Origin: Micromonospora zamorensis
GTDB lineage: Bacteria; Actinomycetota; Actinomycetes; Mycobacteriales; Micromonosporaceae
Length of the DNA stretch: 64,000 nucleotides
Direction of reading: 5' to 3'
NCBI RefSeq assembly: GCF_900090275.1
Contig: NZ_LT607755.1
Location: forward strand, 2,170,001 to 2,234,000
A program made the position numbers and the translations under genes. Below the pieces are notes generated by a model, which was given only the letters and a program-made list of their open reading frames with translations, had not been told where the DNA came from and did no database searches. Below, piece after piece: positions 1 to 19,933 of this stretch (position 1 is the first letter of the stretch; each line of letters opens with the position of its first letter).

Positions 1-1979
1 GCTCGACGCTGGACAGTTGGCGCTACCGCGACGAGTGGGTCCGCGTCCCCGACCAGCCGGCCCGCCTCACCGGCACCTGGCTGGTCGCCGTACCGGCTGG
101 TCTCGACTCCCCGCTGCCCGCCCAGGTCAGCGGAGCCCTGCGGGCGGGCGGCGCGCAGGTGGTGCCGCTGGAGATCGACCCGGTCGACGTCCAGCGCACC
201 GCCCTGGCAGCCCAGCTCACCCTGGCGCTCGACGCGGCCGGCTGCGACCGCCCCGACGGGGTGCTGTCCCTGCTCGCCCTGGACGAGCGGGTCCTCGACG
301 GGCACCGCTCCACTCCGCGCGGCTTCGCCGCCACCGTCGTACTGGTGCAGGCCCTCGGCGACCTCGGCGTCGGCGCCCCGCTCTGGTGCGCGTCGCACGG
401 CGCGGTCGGCACCGGGCCGGGCGACCCCCTGGCCAACCCGGTCCAGGCGCTGCTCTGGGGCTTCGGCCGGGTGGCCGCGCTCGAACACCCGGAACGCTGG
501 GGTGGCCTCGTGGACCTGCCCGGGACGCTCGACGAGCGCGGCTCCGGCCTGCTCTGCGCCCTGCTCTCCGGCGTGACCGGCGAGGACCAGGCCGCGATCC
601 GTCCGCCCGGTCTCCTCGGTCGGCGCCTGATGCGCGCCCCGGTCGGCGACCGCAGCCCGGCGCGGAGCTGGCAGCCGCGCGGCACCACCCTCATCCTGGG
701 CGGCACCGGCGGCCTCGGGTCCCAACTGGCCCGCTGGCTGGCCGAGCACGGCGCCGAGCACCTGCTGCTGGTCAGCCGCCGGGGCCCGGACGCGCCCGGC
801 GCGGACCGGCTGCGCGACGACCTCACCGCGCTGGGCGCGACAGTCACAGTGGCCGCCTGCGACGCCGCCGACCGGGACGCCCTGGCCGCGCTGATCGACG
901 CGATCCCCGCGAAGACACCACTGACCACTGTGGTGCACAGCGCCGCCGTCCTCGACGACTGCGTGATCGACGCGCTGGAGACACACCGCGTCGACGGTGT
1001 CCTGCGCGCCAAGGTGGACTCGGCCCGCCACCTGCACGAGCTGACCCGTGGCCTGGACCTGGACGCGTTCATCACGTTCTCCTCGTTCGCCGGCACGGTG
1101 GCCAGCTCCGGCGTCGGCAACTACGCCCCCGCCAACGCCTACCTGGACGCCCTGGTGCAGCACCGCCGGTCGCTCGGCCTGCCGGGCACCGCTATCGCCT
1201 GGGGCGCCTGGGGTGGCGGTGGCATGGCCGACGGAGAGTTCGGTGAGCTGCTGACCCGCCACGGCGTCGCCGAGATGGCACCCGAGCTGGCGATCACCAC
1301 GCTGCGCCAGGCGGTGGAGCACGGCGAGCCGTTCCTCACCGTCGCCGACATCCGGTGGGAGCGGTTCTTCGTCGCGGTCACCGCGACCCGGCCCAGCCCG
1401 CTGGTCAGCGCGATCCCGGAGGCACAGCAGGTGCTCGCGGCCATCGCCCGCGACGGGGACGGCGCCGGCGAGAGTGCCACGGCGCGCCTGGCGGGCCTGC
1501 CGCCGGCCGAGCGGGCCAAGGTCCTGCTGGAGACGGTACGCGCGCAGGTGGCCACGGTGCTCGGCTACGCCTCGGCCGACGAGGTGCCGCCGAAGAAGGC
1601 GTTCCAGGAGCTCGGCTTCGACTCGGTGACCGCCGTGGAGCTGCGCAACCGCCTGGGCGCCGCCACCGGGCTGCGGCTGCCCGTCACGCTCGTCTTCGAC
1701 TATCCGAACCCGGTCACGCTCGCCGCCTTCCTGGACAGCCTGTGCGGCGGCGCCGACGACAGTTCCGCGCTGGACGACCTGGACCGGCTGGAAGCGGCCC
1801 TGGACAGCCTCGAACCGGACGACGTCACGTACGTCCGGCTGATGACCCGCATGCAGGCGCTCGTCGCCGACTGGAAGCACGGCCGCGCCGAGCCGGTGGA
1901 GACCGCGGGCGAAGCCCTGGCCGACGCCACCGACGAGGAGATGTTCGAACTCCTCGGCAAGAAGTTCGGCATCGCCTGA
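1..1979 (+). CDS. Modular type I PKS, 3' partial: KR (B2-type)-ACP-C-terminal docking domain
   Basis: The frame is open from nt 3 at the window edge, so the start and the KS-AT part of this module lie outside. Translation begins in the post-AT linker (a WRYRDEW-like segment before the KR). The KR has a Rossmann motif LGGTGGLG in which the usual first Thr is Leu, LDD at nt 951-959, a catalytic Tyr at 1122 and Pro two residues later. LDD plus that Pro is the B2 fingerprint (D-hydroxyl with alpha-epimerisation, as in DEBS KR1). The ACP carries LGFDS with the phosphopantetheine Ser at nt 1623. The last ~70 residues form a class 1a docking region ending in a helix after ATDEEM. The next PKS begins 28 nt downstream with a matching N-terminal coiled coil, so this protein should pass its chain to it. 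No DH or ER is present. The extender unit is unknown because the AT is not in the window. Confidence 0.95.
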   Translation, partial: STLDSWRYRDEWVRVPDQPARLTGTWLVAVPAGLDSPLPAQVSGALRAGGAQVVPLEIDPVDVQRTALAAQLTLALDAAGCDRPDGVLSLLALDERVLDGHRSTPRGFAATVVLVQALGDLGVGAPLWCASHGAVGTGPGDPLANPVQALLWGFGRVAALEHPERWGGLVDLPGTLDERGSGLLCALLSGVTGEDQAAIRPPGLLGRRLMRAPVGDRSPARSWQPRGTTLILGGTGGLGSQLARWLAEHGAEHLLLVSRRGPDAPGADRLRDDLTALGATVTVAACDAADRDALAALIDAIPAKTPLTTVVHSAAVLDDCVIDALETHRVDGVLRAKVDSARHLHELTRGLDLDAFITFSSFAGTVASSGVGNYAPANAYLDALVQHRRSLGLPGTAIAWGAWGGGGMADGEFGELLTRHGVAEMAPELAITTLRQAVEHGEPFLTVADIRWERFFVAVTATRPSPLVSAIPEAQQVLAAIARDGDGAGESATARLAGLPPAERAKVLLETVRAQVATVLGYASADEVPPKKAFQELGFDSVTAVELRNRLGAATGLRLPVTLVFDYPNPVTLAAFLDSLCGGADDSSALDDLDRLEAALDSLEPDDVTYVRLMTRMQALVADWKHGRAEPVETAGEALADATDEEMFELLGKKFGIA

Positions 1980-2007
1980 CCCGCACGCTCACAAGGGGAG
2001 ACCACCG

Positions 2008-11229
<9,222 letters not shown>

Positions 11230-11242
11230 CGGGGAGTAAACG

Positions 11243-14200
11243 ATGGCCACGAGTTACGACGAGGTGGTGGCGGCGCTGCGTGCGGCGCTCGCCGACAACA
11301 AGCGGCTGAAGCAGCGCAACGCCGTCCCGGCGGCCCCGCCCGCGCCCGAGCCGATCGCGATCGTCTCGATGGGCTGCCGGCTGCCCGGCGGGATCCGCGG
11401 CCCCGAGCAACTCTGGGACCTGGTGACCGACGGGCGGGACGCGATCGGCGAGTTCCCGCCCGACCGGGGCTGGGACCTGGGTGCCCTGTCCGAGCTCAGC
11501 ACCGCCGGCGCCGGCGCGTTCCTCTACGAGGCGGGTGACTTCGATCCCGGCTTCTTCGGTATCTCGCCGCGCGAGGCGATCGCCATGGACCCGCAGCAGC
11601 GGCTGCTCCTGGAGACCGCGTGGGAGACCTTCGAGCGGGCCGGGATCGACCGGGCCACCGCCCGGGGCAGCCGCACCGGCGTCTTCGCCGGCACCAACAA
11701 CCAGGACTACACCGGCGTGCTGGTCGCCGCCCTGGCGCAGGGCTTCGACGGGCACCTCGGCACCGGCAACTCGGCGAGCGTGGTCTCCGGGCGGATCTCG
11801 TACACGTTCGGCCTGGAGGGGCCGGCGCTCACAGTGGACACCGCCTGCTCGTCGTCGCTGGTCGCGGTGCATCTCGCCGCCCAGTCCCTGCGCGACGGCG
11901 AGTGCAGTCTGGCGCTGGCCGGCGGCGTCGCGGTGATGGCCACCCCGTCGGTCTTCGTCGAGTTCTCCCGGCAGGGTGGGCTCGCCACCAACGGCCGCTG
12001 CAAGTCGTTCGCCGCCGCCGCCGACGGCACCGGTTGGGGCGAGGGCGCCGCGATGGTGCTGCTGGAACGGCTGTCCGACGCCCGCCGCAACGGGCATCCG
12101 GTGCTCGCCGTGCTGCGCGGCAGCGCTGTCAACCAGGATGGCGCGTCCAGTGGCCTGACCGCCCCGAACGGCCCCGCCCAGCAGCGGGTGATCCGGACCG
12201 CGCTGGCGAACGCCCGGCTCACCGCGGCCGACGTCGACGTGGTGGAGGCGCACGGCACCGGCACCCGGCTGGGTGACCCGATCGAGGCGCAGGCGCTGCT
12301 GGCCACGTACGGTCAGGACCGTCCGGCCGACCAGCCGGTGTGGCTCGGCTCGATCAAGTCCAACATCGGCCACACCCAGGCCGCCGCCGGGGTCACCGGC
12401 ATCATCAAGATGGTCCAGGCGATGCGCCACGGCGTGCTGCCGGCCACCCTGCACGTCGATCGGCCCACCCCGCAGGTGGACTGGTCCGCCGGAGCCGTCG
12501 AACTGCTCACCTCGGCGCGCCCGTGGCCCACCACGGGTCGGCCGCGTCGCGCCGCCGTCTCCTCGTTCGGGGTCAGCGGCACCAACGCCCACGTGATCCT
12601 CGAACAGCCGACGGAGGCAGAGGACCGGATCGCCACCCCGGGGACCCGTGCGGCGCACGACGTCCTGGCCTGGCCGGTGTCGGCCCGCGAGCCCGCCGGG
12701 CTCCGGGCCCAGGCGGCACAACTGCTCGACCACCTGAGGGAGCACCCCGGCCTGGACCCGGCCGACGTGGCCGGCTCGCTCGCTGTCACCCGGTCGCACT
12801 TCGAGTACCGGGCGGTGGCGGTCGGCACCGGAACGGACAGCCTGACCGCGGCGCTGGCCCGGATCGCCGACGGGACCGACCCGGGCGACCTCGCTACCGC
12901 CCGGCCGCAGGTGGCCTTCGTCTTCTCCGGCCAGGGCGCGCAGCGGGCCGGTACGGGCCGGGACCTGTACGCCACCTTCCCGGTGTACGCCGAGGCGTTC
13001 GACGCGGTGTGCGCCGAACTCGACGTCCACCTGGACCGGTCGATCCGGGAGGTGATCCTCGACGACGAGGCGGCGCTGGAGCGGACCGGGTACGCCCAGG
13101 CGGCCCTGTTCGCCGTCGAGGTCGCGCTGTACCGCCTGGTCACGTCGTTCGGAGTGGTCCCGGATCAGCTCATCGGCCACTCCACCGGGGAGATCGCGGC
13201 GGCGCACGTGGCCGGGGTGCTGTCGCTGCCCGACGCGGCGGCGCTCGTCGCGGCACGGGGGCGGCTCATCCAGGCACTCCCGGCCGGTGGCGTGATGGTC
13301 GCGGTCCGGGCGACGGAGTCGGAGGTCCGCGAGGCGCTCGCCGGCCACGAGGCGGTGGTGTCCGTCGCCGCGGTGAACGGGCCGAAGTCGGTGGTGGTGG
13401 CCGGCGCGGCGGAGGCTGTCGAGCAGGTCGTCGCCCGGTTCGGCAAGACCCGGACGCTGGACGTGGGTCACGCTCTGCACTCGCCGCTGATGGCGCCGAT
13501 GACCGCGGACTTCGCCCAGGCCATCGGCGGGCTGACCCACGCGCCCGCCCGCATCCCGGTCATCTCCACGGTCACCGGCGACGTCGCCGAGTTCGGCACC
13601 GACTACTGGGTGGACCAGATCCGCGCCACAGTGCGCTTCGCGGACGGCATCCGGGCTCTGCACGAGCGGGGCGTCAGCGCCTATCTGGAGATCGGCCCGG
13701 ACGCGGTGCTCACCCCGCTGGGCGCCGACTGCGTCGAGGGCGCCGACCGGGACAACGCCCCGCTGTTCGTCGCCGCCCAGTCACGCGACGGGGTCGAGGC
13801 CCTGGTCACCGCGCTCGCCCGACTGCACTGCCGGGGCGTACGACTGGACTGGGCTGCGCTGCTGCCCGGGACCACGCGGGTCGACCTGCCCACCTACCCG
13901 TTCCAGCGGCAGCACTACTGGCCGGCGCTGGAACCGGTCGCCATGCCGACCGCCGCGGCACCCGCCGAGCAGCCGCCGGCCGTCTCGTCGGCGCCGGTCC
14001 TGTCGCGGGACTCCGCGTTCGAGGAGGTCCGCGACCTCATCCGGCAGGAGACCGCCGAGATGCTCGGCTACTCCGGCATCGAGTCCATCCGGCCCGGGCG
14101 AGATTTCCTCGAACTCGGCGTCGACTCGGTGATCGCGCAGGAGATCCGCCACCGTCTCAGCGCCGCCACCGGTCTCACCCTGGCCCCCGGTCTGCTCTTC

Positions 14201-15091
14201 GCCCACCAGGACCCGGACCGGCTGGCCCGGCACCTGATGGCGGAGATGGCCGGGACGACGGCGGCCTCGCCGGCCCCCACGCTGGACGTGATGTTCCGGC
14301 AGGCGCGGCACCGCGACGACCTGCACGAGTTCACGACACTGCTGATGCGTCTGGCCGGGTACCGGCCGAGCTTCACCGCGGCCGACGTGGACGAGGGGCG
14401 GGTGGCCGTACCCGCTCTGGCGCGCCTGGCCGAGGACGGCGGCGGCCCACGGATCATCGCCTGCTGCACCACCTCGCTGATGGCCGGGCCGCAGGAGTAC
14501 GCCCGGCTGGCCGGCGCCCTGCGCGGCCGGTACCAGATCTCCGCCCTGGTCAACCCCGGTTACCAGGAGGACGAGCCGGCCCCCGCCGACCTGGCCGCCG
14601 CGCTGCGCCTCCAGGTCCGGGCGATCCGCGCGGACGTCGGCGCCGAGCCGTTCATCCTGCTCGGACACTCGGCCGGCGGCCTGGTCGCCAACGCCCTCGC
14701 CGCCGAGCTGGAGGCCGAGGGCGTCGGTCCGGCCGCCGTGGTGCTGCTCGACTCCTACCCGCCGGCCGACGCGGTGCTCGGCCGGTGGATACCCGAACTG
14801 CTCGACGGCCTGGACCTGGACGACGCCGGCGTGGCCGATCAGCGGTATCTCGCCTGGGCGTCGTACGTGCGTCACTACGGCGACTTCGAGCCGCTGCCCA
14901 CCAGCGCACCGACCCTGCTGGTCCGCGCCGGTGAGCCCCTCGGCACGGTGCCGGACGACCGCGACTGGCGGCCGTCCTGGCAGCACCCGCACACCGTGGC
15001 CGACGCCACCGGCGACCACTTCACCATGGTCGGCGACCAGGTCGACCGCACCGCGCAGACAGTGCACGACTGGCTGACCGCGACCCTCTGA
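11243..15091 (+). CDS. Terminal type I PKS module with thioesterase: KS-AT-ACP-TE
   Basis: 1282 aa. The ATG is preceded by GGGGAG at 11231-11236. Residues 1-35 are a class 1b docking coiled coil ([16 protein letters not shown]...), matching the C-terminus of the preceding PKS. KS 36-455 has Cys202. The AT has GHSTGE Ser647 and HALH 743-746, a variant of the malonyl HAFH signature. A Pro/Ala linker leads straight to an ACP (LGVDSV, Ser962) with no KR, DH or ER, so the last beta-carbon should stay a ketone. TE ~1035-1282 has GHSAGG Ser1143, Asp1170 and His1259. The 27-residue Ser-Asp spacing equals that of the DEBS TE (Ser142/Asp169), supporting an intact macrolactonising or hydrolysing TE. Domain order resembles the last module of pikromycin synthase. 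The AT and ACP are more divergent than those of the other modules, so the extender (probably malonyl) is less certain. Confidence 0.95.
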   Translation: MATSYDEVVAALRAALADNKRLKQRNAVPAAPPAPEPIAIVSMGCRLPGGIRGPEQLWDLVTDGRDAIGEFPPDRGWDLGALSELSTAGAGAFLYEAGDFDPGFFGISPREAIAMDPQQRLLLETAWETFERAGIDRATARGSRTGVFAGTNNQDYTGVLVAALAQGFDGHLGTGNSASVVSGRISYTFGLEGPALTVDTACSSSLVAVHLAAQSLRDGECSLALAGGVAVMATPSVFVEFSRQGGLATNGRCKSFAAAADGTGWGEGAAMVLLERLSDARRNGHPVLAVLRGSAVNQDGASSGLTAPNGPAQQRVIRTALANARLTAADVDVVEAHGTGTRLGDPIEAQALLATYGQDRPADQPVWLGSIKSNIGHTQAAAGVTGIIKMVQAMRHGVLPATLHVDRPTPQVDWSAGAVELLTSARPWPTTGRPRRAAVSSFGVSGTNAHVILEQPTEAEDRIATPGTRAAHDVLAWPVSAREPAGLRAQAAQLLDHLREHPGLDPADVAGSLAVTRSHFEYRAVAVGTGTDSLTAALARIADGTDPGDLATARPQVAFVFSGQGAQRAGTGRDLYATFPVYAEAFDAVCAELDVHLDRSIREVILDDEAALERTGYAQAALFAVEVALYRLVTSFGVVPDQLIGHSTGEIAAAHVAGVLSLPDAAALVAARGRLIQALPAGGVMVAVRATESEVREALAGHEAVVSVAAVNGPKSVVVAGAAEAVEQVVARFGKTRTLDVGHALHSPLMAPMTADFAQAIGGLTHAPARIPVISTVTGDVAEFGTDYWVDQIRATVRFADGIRALHERGVSAYLEIGPDAVLTPLGADCVEGADRDNAPLFVAAQSRDGVEALVTALARLHCRGVRLDWAALLPGTTRVDLPTYPFQRQHYWPALEPVAMPTAAAPAEQPPAVSSAPVLSRDSAFEEVRDLIRQETAEMLGYSGIESIRPGRDFLELGVDSVIAQEIRHRLSAATGLTLAPGLLFAHQDPDRLARHLMAEMAGTTAASPAPTLDVMFRQARHRDDLHEFTTLLMRLAGYRPSFTAADVDEGRVAVPALARLAEDGGGPRIIACCTTSLMAGPQEYARLAGALRGRYQISALVNPGYQEDEPAPADLAAALRLQVRAIRADVGAEPFILLGHSAGGLVANALAAELEAEGVGPAAVVLLDSYPPADAVLGRWIPELLDGLDLDDAGVADQRYLAWASYVRHYGDFEPLPTSAPTLLVRAGEPLGTVPDDRDWRPSWQHPHTVADATGDHFTMVGDQVDRTAQTVHDWLTATL

Positions 15092-15118
15092 CCTGACTTT
15101 CGTGAACGGAGACCCGAC

Positions 15119-15877
15119 ATGACCATCACGACGACCAGCACTGTCGACACCAGCCTGTGGCTGCGCCGGTTCCACCCGAAGCCGGACGCGCCGGTGCGTC
15201 TGGTCTGCCTACCGCACGCCGGCGGCTCGGCCAGTTACTATCACCCGGTCTCGCGCGCCCTGACCGGCGTCGAGGTGTTCGCGGTGCAGTACCCCGGCCG
15301 GCAGGACCGTCGCGCCGAGCCCTGCATCGACACCGTCCACGGCCTGGCCGCCAGGGTCGCCGAGCAGGTCGCCACGCTCGCCGACCGCCCGATCGCCCTG
15401 TTCGGCCACAGCATGGGCGCCTCGGTCGCCTTCGAGGTGGCCCGGCTCCTCGAGGAGGACGGCATCGTCCTGAAGCACCTGTTCGCCTCCGGGCGGCGTG
15501 CGCCCTCGCGGCACCGCGACGAGCACATCCACCAGCTGGGTGACAACGGCCTGATCGCGGAGATGCGCCGACTCAACGGCACCGAGGGCAAACTGCTCGA
15601 CGACGACGAGCTGATCCGCATGATCATCGGGGCGATCCGCAACGACTACAAGGCCGCGGAGACCTATGTGTACCGACCCGGCCCGCCACTGTCCTGCCCG
15701 ATCACGGTGCTGACCGGCGATTCGGACCCGAAGGTCACCGTGGACGAGGCCGACTCCTGGCGGACGCACACGACCGGCCCCTACGCCATGAAAGTTTATA
15801 GGGGTGGTCACTTCTACCTGAACAACCACCAGACGGACATACTGGAGACCATTGTGGATCGCCTGACGGCAGGCTGA
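15119..15877 (+). CDS. Type II thioesterase (editing hydrolase of the PKS)
   Basis: 252 aa alpha/beta-hydrolase of the GrsT/RifR family. These free-standing enzymes cleave aberrant or stalled acyl groups from ACPs and restore PKS throughput. The nucleophile elbow GHSMG has Ser98, the acid lies in GDSDPKV (Asp201/203), and His231 in GGHFYL completes the triad. The early PHAGGSASYY motif forms the oxyanion-hole region. Length is normal for the family and there is no signal peptide. The ATG lies 7 nt after GGAG (15108-15111), and the gene starts 27 nt after the TE-PKS stop, so it is very likely co-transcribed. Near the C-terminus, codons AAA-GTT-TAT-AGG (15791-15802) form a run of rare codons beside the catalytic His. 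The context makes it the housekeeping TE of this cluster. Confidence 0.93.
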   Translation: MTITTTSTVDTSLWLRRFHPKPDAPVRLVCLPHAGGSASYYHPVSRALTGVEVFAVQYPGRQDRRAEPCIDTVHGLAARVAEQVATLADRPIALFGHSMGASVAFEVARLLEEDGIVLKHLFASGRRAPSRHRDEHIHQLGDNGLIAEMRRLNGTEGKLLDDDELIRMIIGAIRNDYKAAETYVYRPGPPLSCPITVLTGDSDPKVTVDEADSWRTHTTGPYAMKVYRGGHFYLNNHQTDILETIVDRLTAG

Positions 15878-15919
15878 CGGCAAGGCGGCCCGACCAGTCC
15901 GAGACTTCCGGAGGTACCA

Positions 15920-16690
15920 GTGACAACCCCGACACCCACGCCGGCTCTGCGGCTCATCGGGCTGTCCAAGGCATTCGGTGACAAGCGTGCCGTCGATCAC
16001 ATCGATCTGGAGGTTCCGGGCGGCTCGTTCTTCGGGCTGGTCGGTCCCAACGGGGCCGGCAAGACCACATCACTGTCCATGGCGGTCGGGCTGCTGCGCC
16101 CCGACAGCGGTCGCGCCGAGATCTTCGGCGTGGACGTCTGGGCCGACCCGGTCCGAGCCAAGGAACTGATCGGCGTCCTGCCCGACGGCCTCGGCATGCC
16201 CGAGCGGCTCACCGGCCGGGAGGTGCTCAGCTACCTGGGTCTGCTGCGGGGCATGGAGCCCGAGGCGGTCGCCAAGCGCAGCCAGGATCTGCTGGAGGTC
16301 CTCGAACTCGACCGGGCCGACAGCACCCTGGTCCTCGAATACTCGACCGGCATGCGCAAGAAGATCGGCCTGGCCACGGCCCTGCTGCACGCACCGAAGC
16401 TGCTGGTGCTCGACGAGCCTCTGGAGGCCGTCGACCCCGTCTCGGCGGCGACGATCAAGGTGATCCTCCAGCGCTTCGTCGCCGCCGGCGGCTCGGTGGT
16501 CTTCTCCAGTCACGTCATGCCGGTCGTCGAGCAGCTCTGCGACCACGTCGCGGTCGTCACCGGCGGCCGGGTGGTCGCCTCCGGCCCGCTCGACGAGGTC
16601 CGCGGCGGCAGCTCCCTGGAGAACCGGTTCGTCGACCTGGTCGGCGGCCAGCCGGTGAGCGCGGGGGAGCTGTCATGGTTGGCATCCTGA
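15920..16690 (+). CDS. ABC transporter ATP-binding protein
   Basis: 256 aa single nucleotide-binding domain. Walker A GPNGAGKTT is at residues 42-50, the signature YSTGM at 141-145, Walker B LLVLDEP with Asp165-Glu166, and the H-loop FSSH has His198. The signature motif is degenerate (YSTGM rather than LSGGQ), as in many ABC-2/drug-efflux-type ATPases. The GTG start is fixed by a strong GGAGG (15910-15914) 5 nt upstream. The stop overlaps the next gene by 16 nt, indicating translational coupling to the membrane partner. In a macrolide-type cluster this pair most plausibly exports the product and gives self-resistance. The substrate is inferred from position only. Confidence 0.93.
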   Translation: MTTPTPTPALRLIGLSKAFGDKRAVDHIDLEVPGGSFFGLVGPNGAGKTTSLSMAVGLLRPDSGRAEIFGVDVWADPVRAKELIGVLPDGLGMPERLTGREVLSYLGLLRGMEPEAVAKRSQDLLEVLELDRADSTLVLEYSTGMRKKIGLATALLHAPKLLVLDEPLEAVDPVSAATIKVILQRFVAAGGSVVFSSHVMPVVEQLCDHVAVVTGGRVVASGPLDEVRGGSSLENRFVDLVGGQPVSAGELSWLAS

Positions 16691-18624
16691 TCCGGATGAA
16701 GCTGGCCGTTCTGCGGCACTCGATGACCGGGCAGCGTGCCGCCGACATGATCGGTGGCGGCGTGCTGGGCCTGGTCCTCGCTGGCGGCACGATCTGGCTG
16801 GCCCTGCACGACTGGCCGGTCGACGGCCTGCCGCTGGACCTGGTCGGCGCGGCGTTCGCCATCTGGATGATCGGCTGGCTGTTCGGCCCGGTGCTGTTCG
16901 GTGGGGGCGACGAGACGCTGCGCCCGGAGCACCTGGCCCTGCTGCCGATCCCGCCGCGCCGGCTCGCCACCGGTCTGCTCGCCGTCGCGTTCGTCGGCGT
17001 CGCCCCGGTGGTCAGCCTGGTGGCCTTCACCGCGCTGATCGTCGTCGCTCTCCCGGTCGGCGGTGCCGCCGCCCTGATCGCGGTGCCGGTGGTCTTCCTC
17101 CAACTGCTGTTCGTGGTGCTCGCTTCCCGGTTCGTCACCGCCGCGCTCAGCACGCTGATGCGCGCCAAGATCGGTGCGGTCCTGGCCGCCGTGATCAGCG
17201 GCGGCATCCTGGCGCTCACGCACACCGGTTGGGTGCTCAAACCCACCATCCAGTACGCCCTCACCGCCGGTTTCCCGGAGAACCTGGCGGACTGGGTGCG
17301 CCGCCTGCCGTCCGGCTGGGGCATCGTCGCGGTGGAGGCCGCCGGCCGGGGTGACTGGCTGCTCGCCCTCGCCGCGCCGGCCGGTCTCGCCGTACTCAGC
17401 GTGCTGGCCATGCTCGGTTGGTCCGCGCTGCTGGTCCGCCGGCTCAGCCACCGAGGCGCAAGCGGCCGCCCGGCCCGTGGCCGCACCGCCGCGCAGCAGA
17501 TCCGCGGTGGCGGTGTGCGGGCCGTCGTCGGTCGTGAGCTGCGCACCGCGTCCCGGGACCTGATGCGCTTTCACTACCTGGTCTTCTCCCTGGTCTACGC
17601 GCTGGCGTTCTGCCTGCTGCCGCTCCTGGTCGACCTGCCGATCTTCGTGCCGTTCATCGGTGTCGCGTTCGGCATCTGGGCCGCGGCCATCTCCGCCAAC
17701 CTGTACGGCGAGGACGGCACGGTGATCTGGCAGACAGTGCTCACCCCCGGGGCCGCCCGCAAGGACGTCCGCGGTCGTCAGCTCGCCTGGTTGCTGCTGA
17801 CCGCCCCCGCGGTCGTGGTCCTCAGCGTCGTGCCGACAGTGCTCAGTGGGCAGACGTGGGCCTGGCCGTGGCTGGCCGCCCTGGTGCCGGCCCTGATCGG
17901 CGGCGGCGCCGGCGTCATCGTGCTGATCTCGGTGCTGCGCCCGGTGCCGATGACCGACCCGCACAAGCGCAGCGGCAACCTCCTGGAGAACGGCACCGAC
18001 TTCACCCAGGTGCTGCTCATGCTGGTGCTGGTCGCCGCCACCGCGGCCCCTGCCTATCTCACCGTCCGCTACGGACCCGATTGGGCGGGCGCCGGTGTCG
18101 GCCTGGTCACCGGCATCCTGCTGGCCTGGCTGCTCGGCGATCTGGCCGCCAAGCACCTGGAAGCGACCGGCCCCGACCTGCTCGCCACCATGCGGGCCTC
18201 CACCTCCCGCAAGAGCAACCTCAGCGGCGACGTCGACTGGGACCAGATCACCGCCTCCCTCGGCGGGGTGGATCTCGGCGAGAGCCGCCTCGGCATCGAC
18301 AAGGCGTCACCGGCCCGCCGCGCCGTCATCTACGTGTGCTTCACCGTCTGCTGGGTCCCGCTGGTCGCACAGGGCGTCGTTCCGGCCTTCCTGAAATACA
18401 ACGACCCCGACCGCGACTCCTGGTTCGTGGCCCGCCTCGTCCCCGAGGCGCTGCACTGGCCGGTCGTCGGCGTCATGGTCGTGCTCGGCCTGGGTCTCAT
18501 CGCCGTCGGCTTCCACCAGCTGCGGGTGGCCCGTGCGGAGAGCCGCCAGGCCACGGTGGACCGGGCCGGCCACGCTCCGGTGGTGACCCGCCAACCCGAG
18601 AAGGTGGACGAGCTGAACCACTGA
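16675..18624 (+). CDS. ABC transporter membrane subunit (about 12 TM segments)
   Basis: 649 aa. Hydrophobic stretches at roughly 25-42, 55-75, 98-140, 165-185, 220-245, 295-340, 365-390, 395-425, 445-470, 473-495, 548-575 and 595-615 predict two membrane halves separated by a basic cytosolic loop (~247-290). It has no ATP-binding motifs. It overlaps the ATPase gene (ATG inside that gene's last codons), so the two probably form one exporter. It is larger than a typical 6-TM ABC-2 permease and looks like a fused or duplicated double permease. The gene ends the putative operon, 8 nt before a strong hairpin. The exact family is not recognised, and the transported compound is inferred to be the cluster's polyketide. 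Confidence 0.85.
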   Translation: MVGILIRMKLAVLRHSMTGQRAADMIGGGVLGLVLAGGTIWLALHDWPVDGLPLDLVGAAFAIWMIGWLFGPVLFGGGDETLRPEHLALLPIPPRRLATGLLAVAFVGVAPVVSLVAFTALIVVALPVGGAAALIAVPVVFLQLLFVVLASRFVTAALSTLMRAKIGAVLAAVISGGILALTHTGWVLKPTIQYALTAGFPENLADWVRRLPSGWGIVAVEAAGRGDWLLALAAPAGLAVLSVLAMLGWSALLVRRLSHRGASGRPARGRTAAQQIRGGGVRAVVGRELRTASRDLMRFHYLVFSLVYALAFCLLPLLVDLPIFVPFIGVAFGIWAAAISANLYGEDGTVIWQTVLTPGAARKDVRGRQLAWLLLTAPAVVVLSVVPTVLSGQTWAWPWLAALVPALIGGGAGVIVLISVLRPVPMTDPHKRSGNLLENGTDFTQVLLMLVLVAATAAPAYLTVRYGPDWAGAGVGLVTGILLAWLLGDLAAKHLEATGPDLLATMRASTSRKSNLSGDVDWDQITASLGGVDLGESRLGIDKASPARRAVIYVCFTVCWVPLVAQGVVPAFLKYNDPDRDSWFVARLVPEALHWPVVGVMVVLGLGLIAVGFHQLRVARAESRQATVDRAGHAPVVTRQPEKVDELNH

Positions 18625-18632
18625 CCGGACGG

Positions 18633-18667
18633 AAAGGGGCTCGGCCACCGTGGTGGCCGAGCCCTTT
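18633..18667. terminator. Bidirectional hairpin terminator
   Basis: The arm AAAGGGGCTCGGCCACC pairs with GGTGGCCGAGCCCTTT: 16 bp, one bulged G and a tiny loop. The A/T-rich ends give a run of T on both strands. It sits exactly between the converging ABC permease (stop 18624) and P450 (stop 18683) genes. Confidence 0.85.
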
Positions 18668-18682
18668 CGTGTGTCTGGATGG

Positions 18683-19933
18683 TCACCAGGTGATGGGCAG
18701 CTCGCGGACACCGTAGATCAGGGACTCGGAGCGCAGCGGAACGTCCTCGATCGACCCGTGCAGGCGCAGGCCGGGAAAGCGGGTGAACAGGGCCCGCAGA
18801 GCGATCCTGAGTTCCGCGCGGGCGAGCTGCTGGCCGATGCAGAGGTGCACGCCGTGGCCGAAGGCGAGGTGCTGGAGGCTGGTCCGGGTCACGTCGAGGA
18901 CGCCGGGATCGGCATAGCGGGACGGGTCGCGGTTGGCGGCGGACAGCGAGAGGCTGACGCTCTCGCCGGCGCGGATGAGCTGCCCGCCCACCGGCACGTC
19001 CTCGGTGGCGAGGCGGGTCACGCCGAACTGGAAGGTCGGCAGATAGCGGAGCAGCTCCTCGACGGCGTCCGGGACCCGGTCCAGGTCGGCGCGCAGGACG
19101 GCCAGCTGCTCGGGGTTGCTGAGCAGCGCGAACACGCCGAGGCTGAGCTGGTTGGCGGTGGTCTCGTGGCCGCCGACGAGCAGCAGCATGGCGATGCTGG
19201 TCAGTTCCTCGTCGGTGAGCGGGTCGTCGTCCGAGTCGTGGATCAGGCCGGAGATCAGGGCGCCGTCCGGCTCGTCGTGTTTGGTGGCGACCAGGGCGGC
19301 CAGATACTGGCGCAGGTTCCAGGCGGACATCCCGATCTCCATCGGGGTGGCGTCGGTGCGCAGCATCGCCGCGGTCAGCGTCTGGAACTGGGCGCGCTCG
19401 GCGTAGGGGACGCCGAGCAGCTCGCAGATGACCAGCGAGGGGATCGGCAGAGCGAAGTCCCGGACCAGGTCGGCAGGCGCGCCAGCGGCCTCGATTGCGT
19501 CGAGGCGCTCGGTCACGATCTCCGCGATCCGCGGCTCCAGGGCGCGGACCCGGCGCATCGTGAACTGGCCCATCAGCATCTTGCGGTAGCGCGTGTGGTG
19601 CGGCGGGTCGACGTGGATGAAGAACGCCGGGTCCGGCGGAAGCTGCTTGGCCTCCTCCGGTATCACCTGGATCGGGTTGGACGCCTTGAGGATGTCCGCG
19701 CTGAACCGGTTGTCGGCGAGCACCGCGCGGACGTCCTCGGCCCGGGTGACCAGCCAGCCGACCGAACCGTCGGCCATGATCAGCGGACTGACCGGGTGCT
19801 CCTCGGCGCGCTGGAGGAGTTCGTCGGGTGGGGAGAACGGACACTTGCCGCGCTGTCGGGGCAGCGGAGCCGGCTCCCCGGTGCCCGATCCGGCCGGGGC
19901 GGGATGTTGCGTCGCACTGGTCATCGTCACCAC
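18683..19933 (-). CDS. Cytochrome P450 monooxygenase (macrolide-type tailoring enzyme)
   Basis: 416 aa soluble bacterial class I P450. The I-helix oxygen-activation motif reads GGHETT (Glu257-Thr258), ExxR appears as EELLR, and the haem loop FGHGVHLCIG supplies the ligand Cys365. There is no membrane anchor. The start could be GTG 19933, GTG 19930 or ATG 19924; none has a strong Shine-Dalgarno sequence, and the longest is given. It is transcribed away from the loading-module PKS and toward the ABC permease. Such enzymes in macrolide clusters hydroxylate or epoxidise the released macrolactone; this role is inferred from family and context, and regiospecificity cannot be read from sequence. No ferredoxin or reductase is encoded nearby, so redox partners must come from elsewhere in the genome. 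Confidence 0.94.
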   Translation of the reverse strand: MVTMTSATQHPAPAGSGTGEPAPLPRQRGKCPFSPPDELLQRAEEHPVSPLIMADGSVGWLVTRAEDVRAVLADNRFSADILKASNPIQVIPEEAKQLPPDPAFFIHVDPPHHTRYRKMLMGQFTMRRVRALEPRIAEIVTERLDAIEAAGAPADLVRDFALPIPSLVICELLGVPYAERAQFQTLTAAMLRTDATPMEIGMSAWNLRQYLAALVATKHDEPDGALISGLIHDSDDDPLTDEELTSIAMLLLVGGHETTANQLSLGVFALLSNPEQLAVLRADLDRVPDAVEELLRYLPTFQFGVTRLATEDVPVGGQLIRAGESVSLSLSAANRDPSRYADPGVLDVTRTSLQHLAFGHGVHLCIGQQLARAELRIALRALFTRFPGLRLHGSIEDVPLRSESLIYGVRELPITW

